The notes: generated by a model from the letters alone, not told the origin. DNA of 12,119 nt from Larix sibirica (GCA_004151065.3 NWUY0300055530.1:25173-37291); one strand, 5' to 3'; counted from the stretch's first letter, positions 1-8,404 are shown. Numbers and translations: made by a program.

Positions 1-52
1 CCCTCCAGATTTGAACCTATGACCTCCTAAAAAGGGACACATGTTCTTAACC
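1..52 (-). repeat. possible tRNA-derived SINE head fragment
   Basis: Read on the minus strand, this edge carries GGTTCAAATCTGG (about 8-20), close to the RNA polymerase III B-box consensus GGTTCRANNCC. About 30 bases upstream on that strand is GGTTAAGAACATG, loosely A-box-like. This spacing is typical of the tRNA-related head of plant SINEs. The window edge cuts the rest, so no body, tail or target-site duplication can be seen. It could also be chance. Confidence 0.3.
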
Positions 53-195
53 CTTAAATATATATAGAATAACATTTTTACTTTAAACTATTTGTTATTT
101 ACAATGCTCCTAGTCCAAAATCTTTGAAATTTTATGCTTCCAGAATCTAGAATCCTTTTTATTTTAGTTCATTTACATATAAATATTCTTTATCA

Positions 196-204
196 TATAT
201 ATAT
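196..204 (+). promoter_or_regulatory. candidate TATA box of the PPR gene
   Basis: TATATATAT lies about 250 bases before the PPR start codon, followed by a purine-rich GAGAGAGG. Transcription starting about 30 bases downstream would give a 5' leader of roughly 220 bases containing the short upstream ORF at 333. A weaker TATA-like run lies near 57-66. The region is AT-rich, so chance matches are expected. Confidence 0.25.
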
Positions 205-332
205 GAGAGAGGACAGAAAAACGCCTTACAGGGCAAATACTCGTTCTTTATCCTGGTTGGATTGGCATTCAGTTCGATCTCCTCCATCTCAGTGTTCTGT
301 GCATTACTATAGCTCATTTCACATACATTTTT

Positions 333-401
333 ATGGTTGAAGTTCTATTAAGAATGTGGAGTACTCGCCCAATACTACGGGTAGTTCTTCTTGGATTCTA
401 A
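333..401 (+). other. upstream ORF (22 codons) in the PPR leader
   Basis: An ATG at 333 opens 22 codons ending in TAA at 399-401. The reading frame is the same as the main PPR ORF (the two ATGs are 120 bases apart), but stops at 399 and 408 separate them. A second in-frame ATG lies at 354. The peptide is short, basic and hydrophobic (it contains STRPILRVVLL). If it lies in the transcript, it could lower translation of the PPR protein. Translation is inferred, not shown. Confidence 0.35.
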
Positions 402-452
402 GTTGTATAAGTTTGGGAATCATTCAAATTTGCGGAGGTGTTAAATCGCAGA

Positions 453-2603
453 ATGAAAGCTCGTGTATTCTTCACTGCTTCTTTTGTCACTGCAGCCATC
501 AACACAATCCCCAAAACTGGCAGGAATTTGGGTTTCATAAGAAGAGCAATAAGCAGAAGAATGCATTGTAACCGAAATGTTGAAATCATTTCAAATGGGC
601 AGTCTGAAGATTTAAGTAAACTTATAGATAAATTGGAGAATGGAGAAGGAGATAGCGTTCACTGGGGTAGAGCAATTCATTCACTGTGTCTCTCAGGAAA
701 GGTGGACGACGCCTTTCAACTGCTGGATCACCTACGTTTCAAGGGTTATTGCCCTGACAGTCTTAATTTTAGCAGCCTAATTCATGGACTCTGTCAACAA
801 GGTCGTTATATAGAAGCCCATGAACAACTATCAATCTCTTTGAAATCCAATTGGGTTCCTGATGAACGGACATGCAATGTGCTTATTGGAAGACTCTGCG
901 ATGCAGGGATGCCTGCAGAAACCTGTAAGGTTATGAACTTGATGATTGCTGCTAAAGAAGGGTATACCCCATCCCTTGTTAATTACAATAAGCTCATTGA
1001 TTCATTTTGTAAACAAGGAAAATTCATTGATGCCCACATGGTTATATCGAGAATGAGGAAAAGAGGGTGTTTTCCAAACGAGATTTCCTATACAACTCTG
1101 ATCAATGGGTTATGCAAAGCTGGTAGAGTTGACGATGCATGGAAAGTGTTTGACCAAATGTGTCATAGAGATTGCTCTCCCAATGCACTTACTTATAGTA
1201 TTCTGATTACGGGTTTGTTCATGCAAGGGAGAGTTGTAGAGGGAAGGGAGCTGATGTGTAAGCTATGGGACCAGATGGCCACAAGTGACTCTGCCAGTAA
1301 CCTGGCAGCTTATACTAATTTGGTTATAGGTTTTTGCGATGTAGGTTTTTTCCAAGAGGTTTTTAGATTGGTAGATGGCATGCCTCAGGGGGAGCATGTT
1401 CCTTATGGTTTTGCTTATGGGGCATTAGTTTATGCTCTGTGCAAGGTTGGGCATGCTAATGGAGGGGCTCGAGTGATCTATGTAATGAGAAGAAGAGGGT
1501 TTATTCCTGATACAGTCTCTTACAACTCTGTAATTCATGGGCTTTGCAATCAGGGGAGTTTCATGAGGGCACATCAAGTACTTGGGGAAGGAATTCAAAG
1601 TGGGTACACTCCTTCCGAGCCTACTTATAAGGTTCTGGTTGATGGGTTTTGTAAGATGGGTGAGTTGGAGAAAGCCAAGGAGATTTTAGACCTTATGTTG
1701 CAGAAGAGCACTGTGGAAACGTCTCGCATTTACAACATATTTTTGTATGCTCTTTGTGCCACAGATAATCCTAGTGAACTTCTTAACATGATGATCAGAA
1801 TGCTGCAGAATGGCCGCACTCCTGATGTATTTGCGCTCAACACTGTCATCCATGGATTTTGTAAGGCGAGCCAAGTTGACGAAGCGAAGAAGGTCTTAGA
1901 TGATATGAGAATGGGCAATGTCTGCGTTCCAGATGTCATTACGTTTAGCACTGTAATTCGTGGCCTTTCAGACTTAGGTCGGACAGATGAAGCTCTGGAT
2001 CTTCTACATGAGATGTCAGAGAATGGTTATTACCCTAATGTCATAACTTACAATGCTGTTATTCGTGGGCTTTGTAAAACCCAGAAATTAGACAAGGCTT
2101 TTGAGCTCTTAGATGAAATGGCACGTAATGGTTTGAATGCTGACAGTGTTACTTTTACCACTGTTATTGATGGTCTCTGTGAGGCTGGTCAGCTGGATAT
2201 AGCTCTCGGGTTTTGGCATGATATTGTTAAGCCATCTAAAAATCATAATGATTTCGTTTATACATCATTGTTGCGAGCACTGTGTAAAGCTGGCAAACTA
2301 ATGGAAGCTTGCGGTTTGTTAAATGAGATAGTAAATGATGGATGTATTCCTGGTGTTGTAACTTATAATGTACTTATCGATGGTGCCTGTAAATTAGGTT
2401 TGAAAAAGGAGGCATACAGAATTTTAAATCAAATGAGAGAACACAATTTGAGTCCTGATGTTGTGACTTGGAGAACACTCAACCAATTACATGATAGTCA
2501 AGGTAAGAAAGGCAGATTGTTCAGATGGGAGCAACGAGAATTTGCAGAAGACAAAGGAGAAACTCTGGCAGAGATCGTTCGCAGAGTCTTTGGACTTTGC
2601 TAG
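453..2603 (+). CDS. P-class pentatricopeptide repeat protein, At3g18020-like, probably mitochondrial
   Basis: Intronless ORF of 716 residues. The frame is open from a GTG at 438, but the first ATG is at 453 with A at -3, so that start is chosen. The first 43 residues contain no Asp or Glu and about nine Lys/Arg (RRAISRR near residue 30), like a mitochondrial presequence. About 17 tandem 35-residue P-type repeats run from roughly residue 68 to 670, with motifs such as VTYNVLIDGACK and ITYNAVIRGLCK; no E, DYW or SMR domain follows. Such proteins bind single-stranded organelle RNA, one base per repeat, and act in RNA stability, splicing or translation. Order and wording of the repeats (RIYNIFLYALC, DNPSELLN, VTWRTLNQLHDS) recall the Arabidopsis At3g18020 lineage, an assignment from memory. 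The tail after LHDS is atypical. No partner gene is adjacent. Confidence 0.93.
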   Translation: MKARVFFTASFVTAAINTIPKTGRNLGFIRRAISRRMHCNRNVEIISNGQSEDLSKLIDKLENGEGDSVHWGRAIHSLCLSGKVDDAFQLLDHLRFKGYCPDSLNFSSLIHGLCQQGRYIEAHEQLSISLKSNWVPDERTCNVLIGRLCDAGMPAETCKVMNLMIAAKEGYTPSLVNYNKLIDSFCKQGKFIDAHMVISRMRKRGCFPNEISYTTLINGLCKAGRVDDAWKVFDQMCHRDCSPNALTYSILITGLFMQGRVVEGRELMCKLWDQMATSDSASNLAAYTNLVIGFCDVGFFQEVFRLVDGMPQGEHVPYGFAYGALVYALCKVGHANGGARVIYVMRRRGFIPDTVSYNSVIHGLCNQGSFMRAHQVLGEGIQSGYTPSEPTYKVLVDGFCKMGELEKAKEILDLMLQKSTVETSRIYNIFLYALCATDNPSELLNMMIRMLQNGRTPDVFALNTVIHGFCKASQVDEAKKVLDDMRMGNVCVPDVITFSTVIRGLSDLGRTDEALDLLHEMSENGYYPNVITYNAVIRGLCKTQKLDKAFELLDEMARNGLNADSVTFTTVIDGLCEAGQLDIALGFWHDIVKPSKNHNDFVYTSLLRALCKAGKLMEACGLLNEIVNDGCIPGVVTYNVLIDGACKLGLKKEAYRILNQMREHNLSPDVVTWRTLNQLHDSQGKKGRLFRWEQREFAEDKGETLAEIVRRVFGLC

Positions 2604-2630
2604 CAAAGATTGCAAAGCTTTCTCATGTAC

Positions 2631-2636
2631 AATAAA
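2631..2636 (+). terminator. candidate poly(A) signal of the PPR gene
   Basis: AATAAA occurs 28 bases after the PPR stop codon. Plant poly(A) signals are loose, so this is a candidate only; a longer 3' UTR reaching into the following kilobase is equally possible. Confidence 0.3.
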
Positions 2637-3599
2637 CATGATTGGGTATACCAAGAGCAATAACATGCGATTCTTTAATGATTTTTCCTATGAACAAACC
2701 AATTCACCTGCTTTTGCTTCATCTTAGGGCTGATCAGCGAAGTGCTTCTGTTCACCATTTAGATGTTTGGTCATTTCTAATTCTTCCCGTGGTCTTGTTT
2801 TTTCCCGTCTCAGATGCAGAAAATTAGGATAGACTACACTCTATGATCCATGAAAGCCATTTAGAGGAGGCTTTCACATCTATACAACTATTTGTACACC
2901 GTTATCCTTGTTGCAGTCTATGTTTCAATGAACTTTCTGAGCTGTTCAAAACCGCCTTTCAAACATATTGGGTCAAACCTTTGCTTATTTTGATTGACCT
3001 TGTTGATTCCTTGAAGTCATGGAGCTTGAAAATCGCTATCCGTGCATATTTTGCAACTGGAATATTATTGTTTCTAACATCAGTGATCTGCCTGGTCTTG
3101 GATATTATCATGCTGCAATTTTTTAACCAGCTGTGAATGGTCATATCTCAATAACATGTATTCTTGGTATTATCTACAATTAATATGGATTGAAAATGAA
3201 GGCTAAAAACTCTAGGAATTAACAACATTTTAGTTATGCAGGACTAACCAATGCATGGAGATCCGGCATGGATTGGGAGTATTTTTACGGCTATCAGGCC
3301 AGATATGCATTTCTGATCTTCTTTATAGGTGGAACCTGATTTAGTAATTTTTTCCTGGGGCAACTTAGGCTAGAAGATGTGCACCAATGTGCACTGAAAC
3401 AATAGGTCCATTCAGCCTGTATAACCAGATGTCCTGGTGAAGGTGCATGAATCATCATCCATGTTTGACGATATTTCTATAACAAGGCTTCTAATTCCTT
3501 AGCTATTGTCCTCCAGTCTTCTTTGTTTGCATATAATAACATTCCACAACTTATTACAGATGCCATTGTTGGACATGTGTTGTATTTTTTGTAGGTTTC
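2637..3599. other. spacer or PPR 3' UTR, no recognised gene
   Basis: No recognisable coding sequence. A + strand ORF at 2843-3136 (97 codons, hydrophobic C-terminal third) has no family features I recognise and is probably chance. A good splice-acceptor-like sequence (ATCCTTGTTGCAG, AG at 2915-2916) could pair with the strong donor at 2503 inside the PPR ORF, in which case part of this stretch would be a terminal exon. Confidence 0.4.
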
Positions 3600-3656
3600 C
3601 ATAGCAAGGGTGATTGATTAGCCCCCACGGATAGGGGGTGCACGGGGGCAGCAGGG

Positions 3657-4041
3657 CTCTTGCCTGGAGTTCGGGGGCAATGCCTCTGAAATAAAATTTT
3701 AGATCTGTTTTTGGTCAGTTTTGAGTTGTTTTCAGCCAATCATTTTATGGCCCATTGTAAACTAATTTCAGTCAAAGAATCGGAGTTGTAATCTAATATG
3801 GATTAATGGATTAGGGTTTTTGGATGCTATAATGTGGGGATTGTTGTCTCTCGCCTAGAGTTCGGGGGCAACGCCCCCAAATAAATAAATAAAATGGGTT
3901 CGTTTTTGGTCTGTTTCGAGTTGTTTTCAACCCATCGTTTTGTGGCCCATTGTAATCTAATTTCAGTCAAAGAATCGGAGTTGTAATCTAATCTGGATTA
4001 ATGGATTGGGGTTTTGGATGCTATAATGTGGAGATTGTTGT
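3657..4041 (+). repeat. tandem duplication, units of 191 and 194 bp
   Basis: Copy 1 is 3657-3847 and copy 2 is 3848-4041. Both begin CTCT[T/C]GCCT[G/A]GAGTTCGGGGGCAA and end with GATTGTTGT. A long central block containing TTTCAGTCAAAGAATCGGAG is identical. Differences are substitutions plus small indels, including an ATAA expansion in copy 2. It lies inside the retrotransposon remnant. Confidence 0.92.
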
Positions 4042-4325
4042 CGGGTAGATCCAGGATCTGGAAGTTTGGTATAATACATTTATGAGGGTTATGAGACATT
4101 TCAAGTGTTATTTGTGTCCAATGATGCTGGGAACTTGGATTACAACTGGGAGATTACCTTCCAGAGGAACAGGGAGCAGCTTGAAGGAGTCTTACTGATC
4201 CAAGAACTGTTTTCAAAGTCCATCTTCCAAAGAATGTTATTTTTGTTGTTTCTTATGTTGCTAGTATGTTAATGTAGAATATATGTTAAGTATCATAGAG
4301 AATTCATTTTTCCATGAAGGGGGAA

Positions 4326-4636
4326 TGTTAGAAATAAATAAAGAAATGCATCATTGGCAAATTGTTACAGAGATGGCAGTAAGAGTTTGAATTAGTTAGA
4401 GAGCTAGCAATATGTGTCCCAGTTAGTTAGATAGGTGTCCATTCAGATCCAATTTTAAAGGGATCCGTTGATCCTCCATTCTTGTATATATATACATGCA
4501 TTTTTGTAGCAGTTTAAGAATAAAGTGTGATCTGTCTCCTTACCGTGTGCAATTATGTTCTGTTGTGTTTTTAATTGTATCTGCATTTGAGAGTCTCTCT
4601 TCTCATCATGTGTGAAAGGTATCGGTAAACATAACA
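4326..4636 (+). repeat. long terminal repeat (3' LTR), 311 bp
   Basis: It begins TGTTAG directly after a polypurine tract and ends ATAACA, giving perfect 5-bp terminal inverted repeats TGTTA/TAACA. Inside are a TATA box (TATATATATA, 4485-4494) and a polyadenylation signal AATAAA (4519-4524), in the order expected for U3-R-U5. The five bases after it (ATATC, 4637-4641) would be the target-site duplication, but the partner copy is not visible because the 5' end is missing. Confidence 0.65.
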
Positions 4637-5243
4637 ATATCATTAAACCTGCTTGGAATGATTACATCATGGAATTGACATGCCACATGCCATAGGAAGC
4701 ATGCCACCTCACAAAGGAATCAAGGATACAAAATATTTGAAAAACCGTTATTGTGTACTATCTCTCTTAACTTGGTATTGGAAAGATGAGTACAAATGGA
4801 AGAGAGAATCAACCAATTGGCAAACTGGGTATCTACAAATAGAGATATACACAAGGCCCAAGAACCTTGTTGACTAGGATCTCTCAACAAGGATTAACTC
4901 ATTTCAAATGCATTGGAATAGGAAATATTCCTTTCATATTTATATTAATGCCAAAAAGGAGAAGTGTTAATGCAAAGCTGATGCAGGAGCACCTTCACCT
5001 TCACGGAAAACATTTTTTTTTCTCGAGTCTCCTACAAGAAGGGTGGTAATAAAGTTTGGAAGGTTGGGTAATGTGAGGAGAGTGAGAAGCCGATCTAGAA
5101 TTAGTTTTCAAATAGGTCTAGATCAACCAGAAACTATACAATGAGATTAAGGCCAGCACACAGGCTGGTTACTTTCTGGTCATCTAAGGTTTTCACACAC
5201 CTGGAGCTGCCCCTTGACTACTTGACCTGATAACATGGTGTCA
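4637..5243. other. spacer between LTR and pseudogene, no recognised gene
   Basis: No coding features are recognised; the ORFs of 60-65 codons here lack family signatures. A perfect 9-bp inverted repeat, CCTTGTTGA (4865-4873) and TCAACAAGG (4884-4892), forms a small hairpin. The right part is the 3' flank of the minus-strand pseudogene. Confidence 0.5.
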
Positions 5244-6571
5244 CTATTTTTTTTTATTCGTCCACTGACGATGATGTTGTGACACATGCCTACCATGAAA
5301 CAATTTAGGGCCCTGTTTAGGTAGGTCTTGCCATCCAATTACTTGAACCTTACGCTGCTTCTTGGCTGCAAAAAACATCACTACTCCATTAGTTACCAAG
5401 TTCACGAGCTAATGTTCACTTCATAATTTAATACAATTGCAGGAACTAATCTGAAAATAAAAAAACAATCAAACAACAGAATACAGACCATTTTCTACTT
5501 GTAGATATCCTTCTCGAAGCCTTCTTTTTGCTGCTTAAAGCTTCGCTTTGACAGATGCCTCGTCTGGCGATTTTGATTTCTGATGTACAAATACAAAAAC
5601 TAAACTTTAGAAACATGTTTCTGTATTACAAATAGCTCCAAATAAGCAAAGTATATTTTCCTTCTACAACTCCATTCAAATAACTAGCAGCTATAGAAAT
5701 ATTTGCCCTTGTTAAATCTTTAAAAAGAGATTGTAGATCAACAATACTTTTCAAAATAGACAAAAAAATATAAGTTACATAAGATCCAAAAAAACAAGGG
5801 ATTATCTACAAATTTATCTTCTATTTAGATGTTTACATACTAGTTAGCTTACATTTTTGGAGAGGAAAGGAGTCTTGCTTGGTCCGATTCGTGTTCAAAT
5901 CGGGGTACTACTGCACATTGTCTTAATATCCTTTGCATTTCACACTTATTCGAAGTCTCCGAGGGCTAGAACTGGCAATTATACCGCTCGAGCTGCTCAT
6001 CCTATGGCCCTGGCAATCTTTGCCAACCTGTATTCAAGCATTACTTTTCAATTCTCCCTCTGTTTGTTTGTTTCTTGCTCACCACAATGACTGCCATCCC
6101 TTGTCAAATTACCCTGATGAGTTGATTGCTTTATTTTATTGGGTTGTTCTACTATACATTGTTTTTCAACAGCATCGTGATGATCATCATATTCATCATT
6201 CTTAGTCTTTTCAACAGCATGAGGGTCTACATCGGTTACGGAAAACAATGTCATTAAAGATCACAATTCATAAATAATAACAAATAACTTAATAAGACTG
6301 GTGCTTTGAGGAGTAAAACAACATTTCTTTAGGCACAAAATAGAGCGTGAATTATGGAATCAAACAACAAAAAATATTAAGCAGAGGCATGAATAACTTA
6401 CTCCCATCATCATCTGGGTCGTCGAAGATCTTTATTTCCAACCACATACAGCAAGAACAAAACTAGTCATTCACAACAAGCTCATAACAAAATATAAATG
6501 CTAATTAGAACCTGCAATCCCATATCAATTTCTTACAAAGACGAACAGTATTCTCCTTCTTTTCGTATTCA

Positions 6572-6715
6572 AGTTTGGTCTCTTCCTCAATGTGCTTGAA
6601 GCTGAATTATCGTATCGTCATGGAAGTTTCTTCCATGAGCAAATGATATCCTACTTTCAAGCACAATGCCATGATCAAATTATACCTTCAAGCACATTGA
6701 GGATGAGACCAAACT
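6572..6715. repeat. 30-bp inverted repeat (hairpin) in intron 5 of the MED26 pseudogene
   Basis: The left arm 6572-6601 and right arm 6686-6715 are reverse complements at 29 of 30 positions (the only mismatch is T6583 with T6704). The 84-base loop holds a small perfect hairpin CATGGAAG/CTTCCATG (6619-6637) and a further partial copy of the right arm (TTCAAGCACAATG near 6659). No clear target-site duplication flanks the arms, so a MITE is not established. Size and stem resemble a plant miRNA precursor or a young foldback. Confidence 0.85.
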
Positions 6716-7361
6716 GCACACATATTTAAAGATTACTTAAGATATTTATGTTGATGTCATATGGGTTGCTAGAAAGGCCCCCTCATCATGTGGAATCGAC
6801 AAGAGTCCATTTTCATCATATATGGTTGTAAGTGAAACTGAATCTGGCAAGGTACCTGCTACATGCAAAATAATGCATTTGAAAAAAAGTAGTAAAACAT
6901 AGCACAAACTTCGATAAGTGCTCGGGAGCAATACCATACCTTGAATTGCAGCTCTAGTATGTTCCCGTTCATCTACAAGTTCTTTCCAGCCACTGTAGTA
7001 CACCATACCAATGCAGTAAGAACATTTAATCCTTTTAGTGTCAGGTAGGCAGTTCCAAGTCAGCTTAAAATATCAAAAACCAAAGCCATAAATGCACTTT
7101 ATTTCACTTGTATTAGGATAAGTTCCCATTATGCAAGAGAATAAAACAAGATGACGTTGTGACTAAAACTACATTTTTGCATAACCAATTGTTGGAATTC
7201 ACCATTAGATTATCCATTCTTCCAACATTGAACCAGGAGGTTTTGGCTTAAAATACCTGACAAGCCTCTTCACTATAGACCGAATTTCCTTTTAATTGTT
7301 CTTCCACAACTGATTAACTAGTTTCCCAATCATAGTTCCCTGGATGGAATTATCATTGCAC

Positions 7362-7608
7362 AACATATTGATTATTGAACAAGTTGGAATAAGGTTGTTT
7401 GACCTCACATCACATGTAAAAGAACACCTCCAAACCCAATTTACACAAACAAGGGAGATCTATTTAATTATGCCATGGAGGGCATTTTGTAAATAATTGA
7501 AGAAGCATACGTCTAGGGTTTCCACAGTGAGTTGCATCAATTCCAATCTTCTTAGGCACTCATACAGTTGACTATCTGACTGCAACACAAAAACATATTG
7601 ATTATTGA
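7362..7608. repeat. identical 17-mer near the 3' ends of pseudogene introns 1 and 2
   Basis: AACATATTGATTATTGA occurs at 7362-7378 and 7592-7608. On the minus strand each copy (TCAATAATCAATATGTT) lies 12-22 bases upstream of the acceptor AG, of exon 3 and exon 2 respectively. Only these two stretches are repeated; the span between them is exon 2 and its flanks. It may be a shared branch-point-region sequence, a small gene conversion, or chance in AT-rich DNA. Confidence 0.8.
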
Positions 7609-8394
7609 GATAAATGAGCATACCCTTGTGTAGGCAGTTCTAAAGGCTTGTAGTTATTTCAATAAAACATGCTTGAGTAGCAAAATGTATGTTTAATGGT
7701 TGCTAATGAAAAATCGCCCATCAAAGGGCCATTTCTTGCAAGAGCTGATTCAATAAACATATTCAACATTTAACTTAAAAGAAACACTACTTCATTCGGG
7801 TCCAAAACAATGTCTTTGATCCTAAAGACCTCCTTGAGAACTTGGGATTCCTCCTCAATTTCTTGGGTGAGGACTTCAGCCTCGTCATGATTGTATTTGT
7901 TAGCACTATTCCCATTTGTCTTATTAGTGCATCTGTTTACCTTGTCATTGTCTTTATCTTGGCAGCCCTTGATACCCTCTTCATTCTGATTATCAATAAT
8001 GTCTTCATGGGGTTCAACCAAAGTAACAAAATCACAGTTACAGCTCTTAAGAAATCTAGATGCATATAGTCTCTACACAATCCTATCTCTCCTCCTCCTG
8101 AATTCGTTTGGGCAATCAGAGGCTACAACCAGGATTGCATATTCAATCACGTGCTACATATATCAATCCATGCACCCTTGAAATACTTTCTCCATTTCTC
8201 CACAGACCCCATTTTTAACCCAACTAAAACTCTCTTCTACTCAACAGAAGCCCTTGATCAATCAAAAAACTTGGAGTCAGCAACAAACTGCATTGTTTTT
8301 TACATCAAACCATGAATATGAATCTCATGCAATTTTTTTTCGCATAACTATTCATTTATAGGGTATGCATGGGAATTGACAGCTTCAAATAATG

Positions 8395-8404
8395 CTATAT
8401 ATAG
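8395..8404 (-). promoter_or_regulatory. candidate TATA box of the MED26-like pseudogene
   Basis: CTATATATAG lies about 185 bases upstream of the pseudogene start codon on the minus strand, a normal distance for a plant core promoter with a leader of 150 bases or so. It is palindromic, so direction is not informative, and AT-rich chance matches are common. Confidence 0.25.

Larger units (their letters stand above)
3600..4636 (+). mobile_element. 3' end of an LTR retrotransposon (Copia-like), 5' part missing
   Basis: The stretch ends in a textbook arrangement: a polypurine tract GAAGGGGGAA (4316-4325) immediately followed by a TG...CA LTR (4326-4636). Upstream is non-coding sequence with G/C-rich blocks such as GGGGGCAACGCCCCC that are common in plant retrotransposon untranslated regions. 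No gag, protease, integrase, reverse transcriptase or RNase H frame is visible, and no second LTR copy occurs in the window, so this is a truncated or non-autonomous element. The left boundary is uncertain; 3600 is where the G/C-rich blocks begin. The Copia label rests only on LTR size and ends. Confidence 0.5.
5244..8212 (-). pseudogene. MED26-like (Mediator subunit 26, TFIIS N-terminal domain) pseudogene, introns retained
   Basis: Exons on the minus strand: 8212-7791, 7579-7511, 7339-7257, 6992-6940, 6855-6737, 6429-6402, 6226-6083, 6027-5853, about 5579-5489 and 5365-5244. Every intron is GT...AG and codon phases agree, except exon 8 to 9. The product would be about 435 residues, usual for plant MED26. 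Exon 1 starts MGSVEKWRKYF and contains VIEYAILVVASDCPNEFRRR and EIEEESQ. Exons 2-4 form the TFIIS/LW domain (LTVETLD, GTMIGKLVNQLW, KEIRSIVKRLV, GWKELVDE). Exons 6-7 read FDDPDDDGN; exons 9-10 hold KAKL, EGYLQVEN and AKKQRKVQVIGWQDLPKQGP, the conserved plant MED26 tail. MED26 normally links Mediator to elongation factors through this domain. Lesions: TAG 8075-8073, TAA 7294-7292, TAA 6748-6746, TAA 6739-6737, TAG 6004-6002, TAG 5968-5966, TAA 5537-5535, and a one-base loss near 8152-8150. Retained introns mean it is not a processed copy. Confidence 0.86.

Noticed and set aside
438-452. GTG as the PPR start codon, giving five more residues
   Set aside because: Nuclear plant genes start at ATG; the ATG at 453 is in frame with a good -3 A and begins a plausible targeting peptide.
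2843-3136. 97-codon plus-strand ORF with a hydrophobic C-terminus
   Set aside because: No family features, no promoter, and the length is within chance expectation for AT-rich spacer.
5880-5908. tRNA-like or B-box-like GTTCAAATCGGGG with a small stem
   Set aside because: It lies inside pseudogene exon 8, and no cloverleaf, A-box or acceptor stem can be found around it.
5857-6205. Plus-strand ORFs of 77 and 90 codons
   Set aside because: They lie opposite exons 7 and 8 of the minus-strand pseudogene, whose reading is supported by phase and splice borders.
6525-6601. Open minus-strand stretch FKHIEEETKLEYEKKENT as a coding exon of the MED26-like gene
   Set aside because: The exon 5 to exon 6 join already matches the family without it, its phase does not fit, and purine-rich DNA easily gives Glu/Lys-rich frames.
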